This document shows, one piece after another, positions 36,605-49,300 of a stretch of DNA of 64,000 bases. A program made the translations under genes and the position numbers. The stretch's first letter is position 1. Each line of letters starts with the position of its first letter. Source of the stretch: Cryptomeria japonica (lineage: Eukaryota; Streptophyta; Pinopsida; Cupressales; Cupressaceae); assembly GCF_030272615.1 (NCBI RefSeq), contig NC_081413.1, positions 720,147,867 to 720,211,866 on the forward strand. The letters are read 5' to 3'. The notes beneath the pieces were generated by a model. It saw nothing but the letters and a program-made list of their open reading frames with translations. It had not been told where the DNA came from and searched no databases.

Positions 36605-36945
36605 GCTAACCTAACATATGCGCTATCTCTCTGTTCAAAAGCGCTAACTTAGACTACAAAAGTGTTGCTTTGTGGATACAAAAGTGCAATTTATTTGACA
36701 TATGCACTAACCTATGATGCAAATGCGTGAACCTGTGATATGAATGCGCATAATTTAAGACAAAAGCGCTAACCTATATGACATATGCGCTAACCTATGA
36801 TACAAATGTGCAGTTTTTCAGACAAAAGCGCTAATCTACATGACATGTGCTAACCTATGATGCAAATGCGCTAACCTATCGAACAAAAGCGCTATCAGAA
36901 TTCACAGATGCGTGAATCTGCATTACAAATATGTTGATTTAACTT
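36605..36945 (-). repeat. Array of GCGC words, right copy in element B
   Basis: About 15 irregular units of GCATATGCGCTAA / AAAAGCGCTAAC type on the plus strand. Read on the element's coding strand they are TTAGCGC-ATATGC words, as in the left array, and lie 30-370 bases inside the primer site. Confidence 0.9.
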
Positions 36946-36978
36946 TTTGTGTGATTTTTAAAGGTATATGCGAGGTCC

Positions 36979-36996
36979 TGCCCCACAGTGGGCGCC
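36979..36996 (-). promoter_or_regulatory. Primer binding site of element B
   Basis: The minus strand reads TGGCGCCCACTGTGGGGC, three bases inside the 5' LTR. Element F has nearly the same site (one base different) at 63341. Confidence 0.9.
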
Positions 36997-36999
36997 AAA

Positions 37000-38254
37000 A
37001 TGTGTGAGCTTGAATTTCATCTTCAGAATGTTACCTGTAATAAGTTAGTTTCACAAAATACAATGGAAATGCATACAGGAAATCCAAAATCCACCAATGA
37101 AACTACATGAAATACATACTAAAATAAAACATTATTTTACCTTCATGGCTTATGTCTCATTGTATCCTAACTCCACTGTTCCTGGTTGCAGATGGTGTGC
37201 TCTCAGACAATGCACTGTTGGATTCCAAGATGGCATATGAAGAATGGACTAATAACTTGTAGTTAATTGATAGTATGATATGCAAAGCTACATGATTATG
37301 CTAAAATGATAATGCTATATGATTATATTGCTAAAATGATATTTGCTATTTGCTAATTTTTTCAAAAACTCACGGATGCATATGATTGATTGAAAACTAT
37401 TTTGAAGACTAACTCTCTCAACTGAAGCTCTTGATTTTATAGACCTTGAGAGGATAAGATGATGTGGCTCAAATCAATGGTCATGATCAGATCTATAGAT
37501 TTGAATGGCTATGAGCAAAGGTGAAGGTTGAGAGAAAGGGGGAAGGAGAAGACAAGTGTCACTCATCTCACCTTGACTGGGTTGCTGACTGAGAGAATCT
37601 AGGAATGGTTGGAAGAAATTTAGGCATGAGAGGACAAGTGGACTCAAGTCCTTCCTAAGATGTAGGGGGTGTTGGAGAGAATATAGGAAACGGTTATGAA
37701 ATATGTGTACGTACACAATTTTCATTAAGTTTGGAGGTTGGAGATAAATGATGAATTAATATTTAAGAAATATTAATTTCCTTAGCCACATGTTTGATGA
37801 GTTGGCAAAGGGAAGATGGAGTGGAGATGGAAGAATGAGTTGGAAAAGGGATTAAATAATTTAGAAATTATTTAATATTTGAGACTACAGGATAGGAGAA
37901 TAACTATTAAATATTGGATATTTAATTGTTTGGAGGAGATATTAAATATTAGATATTTAATTAACTGGGTTAAAGGAATAATCAAATATTAGATATTTAA
38001 TTAATTAGAAGAATAAGATAATTAAATATTAGATATTTAATTAATTAGAAGAATATGATAATTAAATGCTAGATATTTAATTAATTAGAAGAATATTATA
38101 GATGAATTAATTAATAAAATATTAATTAATAGAAAGACATGAAAATGAATTAAATAAATTAATCTTTTCAAATTAACTATTTAATAGAAGAATAATTATT
38201 AAATAAATATAAAATATTTATTTAATTGCTCATAGCCAATTTTAGGTGTATACA
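37000..38254 (-). repeat. 5' LTR of element B
   Basis: Partner of 20823-22034. It carries four copies of the AT-rich unit of about 37 bases (37930-38095) against three in the 3' LTR, which explains most of its extra length. Confidence 0.95.
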
Positions 38255-38673
38255 CTATGCATTAGATGCTATCCACTTTTCTCATTCCCTAGACAACAAA
38301 CAAAAAAACAACGCGCCAAATTAATTTGAACTAATCCTCATTCAATGATCACGTGTGTCTCCATCATTACCGTTCATCATTAGATCTTAAACCAACAAAA
38401 TTGATCGGTTAGGGTTTAACAAAAAACAACTGGTAGGGTTTATCAGTTACATTGCATAGAAAAGGGTTTAACCTTATACACCAGTTTACCGGTTCAACTC
38501 ACAAACTTAACATACCGGTTTACAACATCTTCCACAAAGCTCTTCCTGCCGGTTACATGCAAATATAAATAATAAAAATAATATTAGCAATATCATAAAT
38601 ACCATTACCAGTTCAATTGACATCAATGACAACATAACATATCATTAATGCAATCTTCATGCAAATGCCAACA
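38255..38673 (-). repeat. Fragment of a copia LTR of the element C family
   Basis: From TATGCATTAGATGC to GCCAACA it matches 54746-55145 and 60685-61084 with scattered changes. Its left part is missing where element B begins. The orientation is that of an LTR whose 5' end lies at 38673. Confidence 0.9.
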
Positions 38674-38744
38674 TAAGCAACCTTGAAGGAAAAGGAAGAA
38701 GAATGAGACACACTTTCTAGAGCTAATGCAGTTCATAAAAAAAA

Positions 38745-39631
38745 GATGGAAGCCATCGTGATGAAACTAACAAGGGAGATTGAAGAAATGAAGAAGAATG
38801 AGGAAAAGATTTCTTAGTCCTTGAAAGACAAATCTAAAGAAATGTTACAGACTTGAGAATGAGAATGGACAATTAATGAGTGACCTTCAAGATGCTAGAG
38901 AACATGAAGAAGATCTTGGAAAGTAGGTCGTACTTCTTAAGTTTGACCCTGAAGCTGCAAATGAATACAAAGAATTTTTTTGGATCAACTTAGCCAAACT
39001 AGATGAGATGCTTGCATGTCAAAAAAATTCTAATGATACACAAGGTCTTGGATTTGAGAAGGGTGAAAACTCCAAATCAGCACAACAGAAGAAGAAAGCC
39101 TCTGGTAAGGCAACCTAATGCTCACAAAATCAATGGTAACTGTTTTGTTTGCAATAAATTTGGTCATATGGCTAATCAATGCAGAAATAGGATGAACAAT
39201 AATGGTCCATCTTTTATCGGTCAATGTTTCAAATGCAATAAGTATTGTTATAAGGCAAATGTATGCAGAATTATGATGAATAACTTTCAGAATAGGAGAA
39301 ATATTAGATGTTATGCATGTGGTAGGTTTGGACATGTTGCTAATCATTGTAGATCAAGGGGAAACCGAATGAATTTCAGATCTATGCAGGGAAATGTTGT
39401 CTGATATGCTTGCAACAAATCCAGTCACATTGCTAAGTATTGTAGAAGTAGAAATGTGAACAAAAGAGGTTTGAAAGACAAGAGCAAGAATGTAAAGACA
39501 GATGAGAAAGGACAAGCAAAATTTGAAGAGATCATAGAACAAATGAAGAAGACTTAGGTGAAGAAGAGTGATGATAATGTAGTGAATGGGTTCGCACTTG
39601 ATTCTAGTTTTGGAACCTCATCCAGTAACTA
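38745..39631 (+). pseudogene. ORF1 relic of element E: four zinc knuckles
   Basis: The upstream part reads as a broken coiled coil (MKLTREIEEMKKNEEK). The frame 39003-39631 has CFVCNKFGHMANQC, CFKCNKYCYKANVC (His replaced by Tyr), CYACGRFGHVANHC and a fourth, YACNKSSHIAKYC, whose first Cys codon is a stop. It ends FGTSSSN and stop, like the ORF1 end of element D, with CTTAGGGGGAGG shortly after. It would have been an RNA-binding nucleocapsid-like protein. Confidence 0.75.
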
Positions 39632-40074
39632 AGCTAAGGCATGTGGCCTTAGGGGGAGGTTTTTCATGAAAATATTTCAAACCACCTATTGGCGATCTGT
39701 ACCTGATTCTGACAGGTTGCAAAGATGTGTGTGATGGTCATAGATGAATTTTTTGAATTTTTTGATTAGACTTGATGATTCGCAGAGGTTCTTTGTGAAA
39801 TGCAGAGTATCCAGAAGTATTAGGGTTAAGTGCATTTATTGCAGTAAAAATTTAAGTATGTGAGGGATAAAAGGAAAATTAACCATTCATCTCTCACTTT
39901 GCATTTGAAGCAAAGAGTGTAGTGAAAGAGAATTAGCAAAGATTCTAAGCGATATCTAGATTTGGTGTGTGATCTTGCATCTGATGTAAAGGTATTTAAT
40001 AGTGAAACCCCTTTTTGGTTGAATTTTGAAATTTGAATTCAATAAGATGGTAGCATCTGATATTGCAATGATGC

Positions 40075-40830
40075 ATCCATAACCGGTAAAACCCTCAAAG
40101 AGAATTAACCGGCTTATGCAACATGAGTAACACAACAAAAGCAACAAGAATAAATAGCAAGATTACAAAAATAGACCATATTATTGCCTTAAAACTTCTG
40201 GAAACCAACTGGTTAGCATCATAAAATCATCCTAGAACATCCAGTAGTTAATCAGTTACATGCAGGCTATCAGCCATATACAATCCAATCGAGACTCTCA
40301 GAATCAACCGAATCACTAATTACCAATCTCAATCCTTATTCTCATTTCTACTTCCTCTGTCCTATGAATGATTACATAGTTCCATATATATACCCTCCGG
40401 AACATATTCAGGTCGGCCTCAAAAGATTACATTTACCAATGCAGGAAAATGAAATGTGCAACTAGGTTGGCCCTAAGAATGAAAGAAATCTTTTCAAAAA
40501 ATAACAACCAAGAAGATCAGATAAGTAGGAAGGTCAGCCACACACCCGAGAACATCGGACAAGACCCCAAATAGATCCACATGCCAAGAATTGCTCCAGT
40601 AATGAAGGAAAGTTAACCGGTAAGCACAAGAACTGTCCCGGAACCCAGAAACAGTCAACCGAGAGTGACAACTAGCCGGAAAAGAATCCAAATGGACTAA
40701 AAATATGAAATTAAGCACATGCACCAGCCTGGAAACTGAAAACAGGATCTGCAATGAAAAGAAAGCAACTATCGGTACCTACTGGTAAGAACACATAAAA
40801 TTGCACACTGAATTGAACAAGAACTAAACT
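40075..40830. repeat. LTR-like insertion inside element E
   Basis: This stretch separates the ORF1 spacer of E from its ORF2 relic and makes the spacer about 0.8 kb longer than in D. It contains AACCGG words like those in the D and C LTRs. Exact ends are not visible. Confidence 0.3.
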
Positions 40831-40869
40831 GAAAGGAAATATTTTTGGTTGATGTAAGATTGCTCAGAG

Positions 40870-41095
40870 ACCGAGGATCCTCCTGCATCATGCAACTCCT
40901 TTGGTTATTGAAATCATTGAGCGTGTGCATCCAAGCTTCAAGAATCATCCATTCATCTCGATGGAAGATGATCCTAAGAGTGTGTTTTCATTGGTGCCCT
41001 ATGGAGTACTTCATATTGAAGACATTAGGGTATACACACACTACCCTATTGAGGAATTGGGTAGCTCACAAATGTTGAATCTGCAAAAAAGCTAG
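40870..41095 (+). pseudogene. ORF2 relic of element E
   Basis: The frame reads VIEIIERVHPSFKNHPF then VFSLVPYGVLHIEDIRVYTH and PIEELGSSQ. It aligns by eye with the start of ORF2 in element D (TLSQIPTKFIVEGDILGYID, KLEDLGSLAIHSQ). The rest of ORF2 is absent; the 3' end of the element follows within 300 bases. Confidence 0.5.
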
Positions 41096-41407
41096 GATAG
41101 CCACTTGGACTCATTGAAGAATTATCATGCTGATATCTTCAAATTTTTGTAAGTATGTACATATGTAAATAGCATTTTTTATTTTTGGGTCCCTACCTTT
41201 GTCATTGATATCAAAGGGGGAGAACAAATGAATGAAAAATGTTGATCTTAGGGGGAGATCTTTGATTATTTGGAGTTCGACAGTTAGATTCTTGTTGCAA
41301 TGTATATATCTTGGTATTGGTCCGACACTTAGTCATTTTCAACTGAGTGTTGCCATCAATATCAACGGGGGGGATTTTTGGTAAGAGAAATTGCATTGAT
41401 GATTAGA

Positions 41408-42491
41408 TGTTGTCATTGATGGCAACTAGAGTCAACTTGAGTTAGATATCCAATCCGCAACTCATGACTGAGGTCTGGTAAGGTCCTATGAGAAGAATAG
41501 GTCATTTGGCATAATGTATGGTGTTGTGGTAAGTGATTCAGTTGTATTGATTATTTTCTATTGCAGATCTTGGTAAAGCATTGTGGTCATATGATATACA
41601 TTATTCCAGGTTTGTGGCATCTAGTGATAAGTTTTGAGTAAGTTAGAAGATTCGGTAAATAGTTTTCTAGTAGAACAATGTTAATTGGCTATATAGTGTG
41701 AAGATTTTGTGTGCAGATCGTGCGGAGTGATTTTGATGATTGTTTGTGTGGTTGAGGTTGTTGAGCCGACATATTGGACACACGTGGGATTTTTTTTTTG
41801 GTCCACTTGATTGTTTTGATCATATTTGAGCTAACTTGATTAACATGTTTTATTTGTGTGTTATGTGGTTTTTGGGCAAACATGGGATTGATCTAATTTT
41901 TTGTTACGAATATATTAGACCGATTGATTTGATCACTATAGAGATCGATGGCTATGTGTGAAGCATGTATGAGTGATTGTGTGTAGTTTCACGTGTGCAA
42001 TTGGAAGATTGGTGCTCCCGTATATCATAGAATATTAGAGCAGAGTGTGATCATATATTTTGTGCTTAATTGAAAATATACTCAAGCATTTGTTGATTCT
42101 ATCAAATAGTTCAAACCCTCTTGTATATTTCATAATCATTTTGTAAGGCAGTGAGCCTTCTAGGTTGTAGCCCTTGTAATTTAGCAGTGAACTCTAGGCA
42201 GTGAGCCTGAATGCATGTGCACTCCCCTTATGTAATATTTTTATACTTCCAACAGAGTATATTGATTTTGTGGGTTTGAATCTCACTATGGTTTTTCCCT
42301 CAATCGGGTTTCCACATAAAAATCTTTGTATTATGGTGTTGCTGATCTTGGTTTTGTGTTTCTGCACTTTACTTTCCTTAATTGCATTAAGTGGTTGAAA
42401 GATCATATTATTAAAGTTAATTTTTTTTTAACGTCGATTCACTCCCCTCTCAGCGTTCCCTTGATTTAAATAGGTTCATCCATTCCTATCA
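41408..42491 (+). repeat. LTR of element E (plus orientation)
   Basis: Starts TGTTGTCATTGATGGCAAC and ends near CCTATCA. The typical copia LTR tail (CACTCCCCTCTCAG) lies near 42440 and the TTTCC(A/C)CAT segment near 42310. No target duplication is found at the two ends (TTAGA and AAAGA). Confidence 0.75.
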
Positions 42492-42519
42492 AAAGAAAGT
42501 AAAGCAGAGTGGAATAAAC

Positions 42520-42935
42520 CAAATGAGGGTTGAATTAAAATAAAATTTGGTGGGGCATCCAAAGGTAATCCTGGATCTTCAGGGGCAAGATGTGTAACTC
42601 ACAATTGCATCAAGAATATTTTAGCTTTGGGAGCTTAAAATTTTGAAGGTGAGACTGATAACGAAGTTGAGGTGAAGGCGACTTTTCTTGTCATAAAATT
42701 GGCAAGAAAAATCTTAATATCTAAGATCCATTTGGAAGGAGACTCCCATATAATTGTAAATACAATTATTAATGGGGAGGAACATGTTTGGAAAATCAAT
42801 AAATTTATTAAAATTATAAGATCTAAATTATCCTTTTTTTTAGTATTTTAAAATATCTCATACCTTGAGAGGTGGGAATGAGGTGGTGAATGTTTTGTCC
42901 AAGTGGATTGTGACATTTAATAACAATAATCAATT
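42520..42935 (+). pseudogene. LINE RNase H relic
   Basis: The frame reads FGGASKGNPGSSGARCVTHN, then NEVEVKATFLVIKLARKIL, IHLEGDSHIIVNTIINGEEH and GGNEVVNVLSKW. This is the RNase H found at the end of plant L1-type LINE ORF2, with stops. The rest of the LINE is not recognised next to it. Confidence 0.8.
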
Positions 42936-43232
42936 TTATGTACGGGAGGATTTACGAGAAGGTAGGTTAGATGATGTTTGAGTACAAAGGGTGGATCAAA
43001 GATTATGAATATTTGTGATATTGAAGACCTAACTTTTTAATGAGTTTGAAGTGTGTGATGGGCATCATAAGGTAGAGAATGTGTTGGCATGTATTATCAT
43101 TTGTGATTGTTATTGGTTGTAGTATCTTGGTCCATGATAGAAGGAAAAATGGAAGCCAATTTCAGCTTGCAAACCAAGAAGTAACAACTTTCCTTTTGGG
43201 GCAAAATCACAAATGACAGACTAAAGAATTAT
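42936..43232. other. Unassigned stretch
   Basis: Follows the LINE RNase H relic and may be the LINE 3' region. No other feature seen. Confidence 0.4.
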
Positions 43233-44640
43233 TGAACCTAAGGTAGGACTAAGAGGGGAGGGTGAATTAGTCTAAAACTTAAAAATAGATTAATTATAGA
43301 CAATAATCAACCATACACAACACTATTGAAAAACTTACTAACCATCAACACATGAACATCATATTTTATGTGGAAAACCCAAATTGGAAAGAACCACAGT
43401 GAGAATCTAACTCACAATATGAATAACAATTATTACAAATTTTTAGGCTTACAAAGTTTTATGCTTCAGACATGATGGACTTGTAGAGTTGAAGCACACA
43501 ACCTTATGCAAGATACAAAATAAGGACTTGTTTAGCTAAGGCTCATTGCATCAGGGCAAGATACAAAAATGTTGCTAGAAGACTCACTGTCATACACCAA
43601 CTGAAGAAATAGTACAACTAATATGAGAAGGATCTCCTAAACACGAAATTATCCTTGAACAACAAAATCAAGTGACCAATATCATGGCAAACATCTCTAA
43701 ACAAAATATATTTGTATCTGCACACTGTCTTCCTTATCTTCAAATCTCTTCACACCTTGACTTTCGCACCTTCACAAACTCAAATATTCTTGCACATCAT
43801 TCACATACACTTATCATAAACTCACATACATTCCACACACTCTTCTACTTAACTTATCCATTTGCATTCCTTAAATATGAAATAGAAATTCAAAAACCTA
43901 ATTAAGGGTCAACCAAAATAGAATGGACGTTATTGCACAAAATAAGCCACTCGAACCAAAAATAATCAAGGTGGTCCACTCTTAGCGAAAGAGGGGACCC
44001 AAAAATATCATAAAACATCCTTTTAAGACATATCCAATGATCCACACATACTAGCACATCCTCCAATGTCGACAATAAACATAATGTGTAGATAAGCATT
44101 AAAGGTCGGCAAAAAAGACCTTTTGATGTAAAATACTCCACGTGGATCTCCACTCAACAAGGTGAGACCCAAAACAATATCCCAACTTGTCATACCAAGC
44201 ATATCCAGACCAAAAACATGATCTAAATAAGATAAACCAATAAAACACACCAAACCACAACATAACTAAATATATCACACTCAAATCAACATAACTCACT
44301 TGTGAAGCACCAACACCACAAGAGAATCATATTGAGAATACTATAAGAATCATATAATCAAGTCCTCAAAATTGTAACAAAAAACTCAACATATTTGGAG
44401 GCCACCAAAGATTTTCCGAACTAGTCTCATAGACAGTCTTCCTATCATAATACGATAACAACTAGTTTCTACAAATGACAAACTAGAAAATCAAAACAGA
44501 CTGTCAACGAGACATAAAAAACTCTTTCCTGCATATTGCCACAACCAACACCAAAAGATTTCCACCAATTATGACCCCAACATAAGATACATTTGGACCA
44601 AAATCCATCTGGACAACCAAGTTTGACATCAATGACAACA
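43233..44640 (-). repeat. Solo-type copia LTR
   Basis: On the plus strand it runs from TGAACCTAAGG (GACTAAGAGGGGAGGGTGAAT at 43247) to GACATCAATGACAACA, the complement of a TGTTGTCATTGATGTC LTR start. The TATGTGGAAAACCCA segment typical of these LTRs is at 43369. No internal region or matching flank duplication is seen. Confidence 0.6.
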
Positions 44641-44764
44641 ACAATGACAACAACACTAACTTATATTCCCAACAAGAATATATTTTCACTTAAGGATCAT
44701 ATGTTTTTCTAACTTGTCAGGATGTTTTTGTGTGGTGAATACATGGTGGTGGAGAATAGATTAT

Positions 44765-46311
44765 TGAACACACCACATGACTAAGAGTGGGGGTGAATCA
44801 ATCTAGACTTTTAAAACAACTTGCTTATAATTCCTTAAACATCAACTCACAATTATCTTCTCTCTACAATAACGAAATATGAAAGCACAAAGCACAACAC
44901 ACTATAACACTATATTTATGTGGAGAAACCAAGGAGGGAAAAACCATGATGATTATCACACTCACAATATGAATAATTGATTAAAAAAATTTAGGCTCAA
45001 GGCCAAGGAGCTCACTGCACTTGATAGGCCTTTCAAAACCAAGGTGCATGACCTTAGGGCAAGGTACAAATGATTTCATTATAAGGACACACAATCTCAA
45101 GGCAAGATACAAAGAACTACATAGGCTACCAAAGGACACCATTTTTTGATAGGTACAAAGGAGTAATGAATTAAAATGAATAAGATATCTTGATCATGAA
45201 ATTGTCCTTGAACCACTATGTCAAGCAAACAATACCATGGCAAACATCTCTAACTTCATTCACTATCTCAACACACTATCATGTTGAAGATATGATCATC
45301 AAAGCTCATCAAATTTTTAGCTTTGCTACTTGCATATCATTCACATCCAATTCAACAACCATCCACACTACAATTCACACATCCACACTTCCATTTATAC
45401 AAGATTATACATTGAAACCCTCATCTAGGTTAGCCATAGACATAATATACATGAATTACATAAGGTCGACCACTTGAACAAAAAATATACGATGTGGTCC
45501 ACTCCAGGAGATAAAGGGTGCCAAAATACTTCACAACACATATTCCTAGGCTAGTTCCAATGAACCACACACACTAGTTAACACTTCCTCCAAAATCGGT
45601 ATCAAATGTAACATGTAGAAAAATAATGAAGTATATTAACCAGTCAACTCAAAAACATCACCCGATCCAAATAAATCAATGTGGATCTACACACGTCATA
45701 TTCAAACTCATAACACCATTCCAACACAACCTCAAGCACATATTCAGACCAAAAGAGTATGATCTAGATAAGATACATCAATTGAGTTAACTCAGGAACA
45801 CCATAGTTGACAACACTGAACACAAAATAACATAACTTCACATGTCGATCAAACTAAAACCAAAAAACTAAACTAGAACATTGCATGAACCATATAAATA
45901 TGTCCTCCATACCATAACACTTGAATCACCATAGTGGAGCAATGCAAAGCATTCTCCAAACCAATCCTGGTAGACAACCTCACTATCAACAAACTGCCAC
46001 AACCAACTACATCATTTGAGAAAGTGAGAACTGAAAACAAGATAGTGCAACATCCACAAAACATAGACATTATATCTAGAACCATAGACCATCATCATCA
46101 AGAACCAGAGGAATGTAGAGCATTCATCCATAGAGACATTAAATACTCTTTCTTGCATATTGAAACTTCCACTACTACAACCTTCTAAAAAGAACTTATA
46201 CTTACTATCACCACCAGACGACATAACAACATCTAAACACTTATTATTGAACCATATATAACATCCGCACAACTAAACAACAATTGAGAAAGTCTGACAT
46301 CAATGACAACA
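44765..46311 (-). repeat. Second solo-type copia LTR, related to the previous one
   Basis: Same plan: starts TGAACACACC with GACTAAGAGTGGGGGTGAAT and ends GACATCAATGACAACA. It is only loosely similar to 43233-44640, so a different subfamily. Both are preceded by ATTAT, which may be part of the repeat or chance. Confidence 0.6.
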
Positions 46312-49300
46312 CACCAACACATCTCAACTTTCCAACACAGATATCAAACTAATATTGATGTTTCTTCTATGTTCCTCACTCGGTGCTTGGAGCTTGGAGG
46401 GAAAGTGGACACAAGGTAGATCATGAACTCACGTGTGTGAGATCGGTGGTGTTATGAGCTTGAGGCCTTCATTGTGGTTTCAATCACATGGGAGGGCTTT
46501 AAAGCAAGAGGGGGTGACTCGATGTACGTCACCAAATTCACCCATTGATACACCCCTTTCTATAATGCTAGGCTTCATTTGACAAGAAAACAAGATGGAC
46601 TCAAGCCCGGTTAGGGTGGGGTTTCATTAAAGAATACTTGAGGGAAAGGGAGGTTAAATTAAAGGTTGGTATCACCCAAGAGCAATGGTATAAGAAAATG
46701 AAAAAAAAAATTCAACAAAGTGGATTATTGGGGCGTGCAAATAAAGAAAAAAGGGAAATTGAATTAAGCCATTATGGTCATTTTTTGTTTATATATTTTG
46801 TATATTTGAGTATGTTGGTTTTAAGTCTATTTACAGATGATACAGACTATAAATATTAGTGTGTATAGTAAGTTTACAACTTTTGATAGGTGAGAATGCA
46901 TTTTGTATATGGGTCTATAAGGGTTGGTAGAAATTCTAAACTTTTTAGACAAATGGAAATTTTTATGTAAATGGAGTTATAAGGGTTAGTAGAAATTCTA
47001 GAATTTTCAACGGAGACAAGCCATTTCATCAAAAAATGTATATTTTTTGAGAAAATTAATATAAAAAACTATTTCACTAATAAAAATAATAGTGCTACTA
47101 AGTTATTTTATGGTGAGATTTGTTGTACAATGTAAGTACTAAGGAAGTTGAACTAGGTCTTGGTGGTGAATAATTTCAACCTATGTGAAAAATATTAATT
47201 AATTGATTGATTTAATTTAATTACTTAATTATAGATTAATTAATAAGTGCATATAATTAATTTATTTTTTATAATTAAAACATGGTTTAGGTCCAAGAAC
47301 CATTAAAAAAGCAACATCATAAGCTACCGAGAGAACCAAATCATAATACAAGGGTAAGCAAAGCACTCAAACCATAGGAAATCATCAAACCATCTACACC
47401 ATGCACATAAAGAGCAAGGAAGAGATAGTTTGCCCCTAAAAACAAAAAACCAAAAACACCAAAATGAGCTAGCCACCCAAAGCCAATCGTCATAATAAAT
47501 AGCTAGTCAGGGGGATGTGTTTTGAGGTCTGGTAACATATCCAGTAACAGATGCTCCTTGGCATAATCTTGTGAGAATTTGATCACTTCAAAAGGAAAAT
47601 CATTCCACCAATATTTAGCATGAGCCTTGTTGGAACCTCAAAATTTTGGCAAAATTTTGAGTGCCTATGTTGTCAAAATTATTCACATCATTCAGAAACA
47701 CATTTGGGGAATATGCCCCAAAGGCCTAGTTTGGAGCCTAGTTTGGAGGACCATAATTTGAGATTCTACGACTTTCATGTGAAACCGCTTGGTGAGCATA
47801 TTGACCTACTATCAGTGCTTGTCCATTTATCCATTTGCAGTCCTCCATAGTCAAATCTGAGGAGTTTTCAAAGTGTCAAGATTTAGGGCTCCATAACAAC
47901 TTTGATGTTCACATATTGAAAGTCCTTCAAGTAGCCATTTTCCATTATCAACATATTAATGCTTGATGTTTCCGTGTCAAAACAATTGTTCCCTGCAATT
48001 GTCTACATGACAACATACCCCTCTACCCATTTTCAGAACCCTAGGACCTCATTTGATAATTTTTCAACACCCAAACCAAATGCAAATTTTGATATTTTGT
48101 CATTGATTTCTGTAAGTCTTTCAAAGTAGCCTTCTGTAGGAATTAATATTTCATATCTAGGTGACTTTCACACTAAACTAATTGGTCCCTGTAATTGTCT
48201 ATATCATAATGAACTCCTATGCAAGTTTTCAAAGTCCCAACACTCTGTTTGAAAGTTTTTCAAAATCCAAACTGTACGCAATTTATTTAGTTTTGCAGAA
48301 TACAGTGTTCCTGAATTTACTGAAGGCCAACTTTGAGAATTAATTTTTCGACACATGTTGATCATCGTGAGGAACCAATTTGTGAAAATGTTTATGTCAC
48401 CTTCATATACATGCCTGATAGTATTCATAACTATTGGACATCATTTGATAATTTTGAAGGCTTAGACTTTTCATGTTTAGGAATGTTTTCAGAACAATGT
48501 TTTGTCAAAACAACTTCAAAAGCCTACTTTGGTGATGGTGATTAAAATTTTGAAGCCTAAGAATGATATTGCAAATCCACATGGTAGAAAGTTTTTTGGT
48601 ACACATGATTACGCACCTGTGCAACTTCGTGAAGATTGGAGGAGTTCTAATAAGCTTTTAAATTGTTTCCTAACTGCCCCGAGCCAAAAAAAGCATCTGA
48701 AAAAAGTTTCAAATTTGCAAATTTGTGAAAGCAACCCACTTGTTATTTTGGTCCCAAGTGATTCAAGTTTCGATTTCGTGGTCATCCGAGCTCATATGGT
48801 ATATTATTTTAATCTTTTCTTGAACGAGTGATGTAGCTGACAGGGTCAATTTCACTCAGTAGTTTTCATGGGGTCCCAAGATACCTAGTTTGTCTGCAAT
48901 GGAATTACTCCAAAATGGTCGCAGGAGTTTAATTGTAAAAATGTAAACCGTTTTTAATTGTTTAGATGTTAGGGAAAATTCCAAATGTTTAATGCTTTTA
49001 TTAGTACTTGCCATTAGGCAAATACTACTGTAATGAGTTTTTCTTTTTTACAGTTAACTAGTTAATAAAAAAATTAATTTGAACCAATTACAAACAAGGT
49101 TTTATTTTTGTTTTTAAAAAATATTTTTATTTTCTAAAGTTACTTGTGCAATTTTTAAGTTTACATATTGTAAAAATTATTTTTTTGTATCTTGATTGGC
49201 CAATACAACTTTTGTTGTTATAAGTAGATTTTTTCGGAAATCTAAAACAAATAATGTTCGTGACAACTATTTAGGCGAGGATATAGGTACTGATTAATAA

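Larger units (their letters stand above)
20823..38254 (-). mobile_element. Element B: nearly complete Ty3/gypsy Tat/Ogre-like retrotransposon, 17.4 kb
   Basis: LTRs of about 1.2 kb (TGTGTGAGC to GTATACA on the plus strand) enclose, on the minus strand, a TGGCGCCCACTGTGGGGC primer site, a long leader, gag, protease with G-patch, RT, two RNase H domains and integrase. A plus-strand plant-mobile-domain ORF lies between integrase and the 3' LTR. The large size, second RNase H and antisense ORF place it in the Tat/Ogre group. The LTRs differ at roughly eight of the first 230 bases by eye. Most stops fit C-to-T change. No matching target duplication flanks it: ATGAG lies on the left and CTATG on the right. 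Confidence 0.9.
38674..42491 (+). mobile_element. Element E: plus-strand relic of the D-type two-ORF non-autonomous family
   Basis: Within 3.8 kb on the plus strand lie a four-knuckle gag-like relic, a spacer, a relic matching ORF2 of element D, two G-rich polypurine-like tracts (41216, 41366) and an LTR (41408-42491). The order is the same as in D, but sequence similarity is low, so E is an older or separate family. The 5' LTR is missing, replaced by the copia LTR fragment on its left. Confidence 0.65.
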
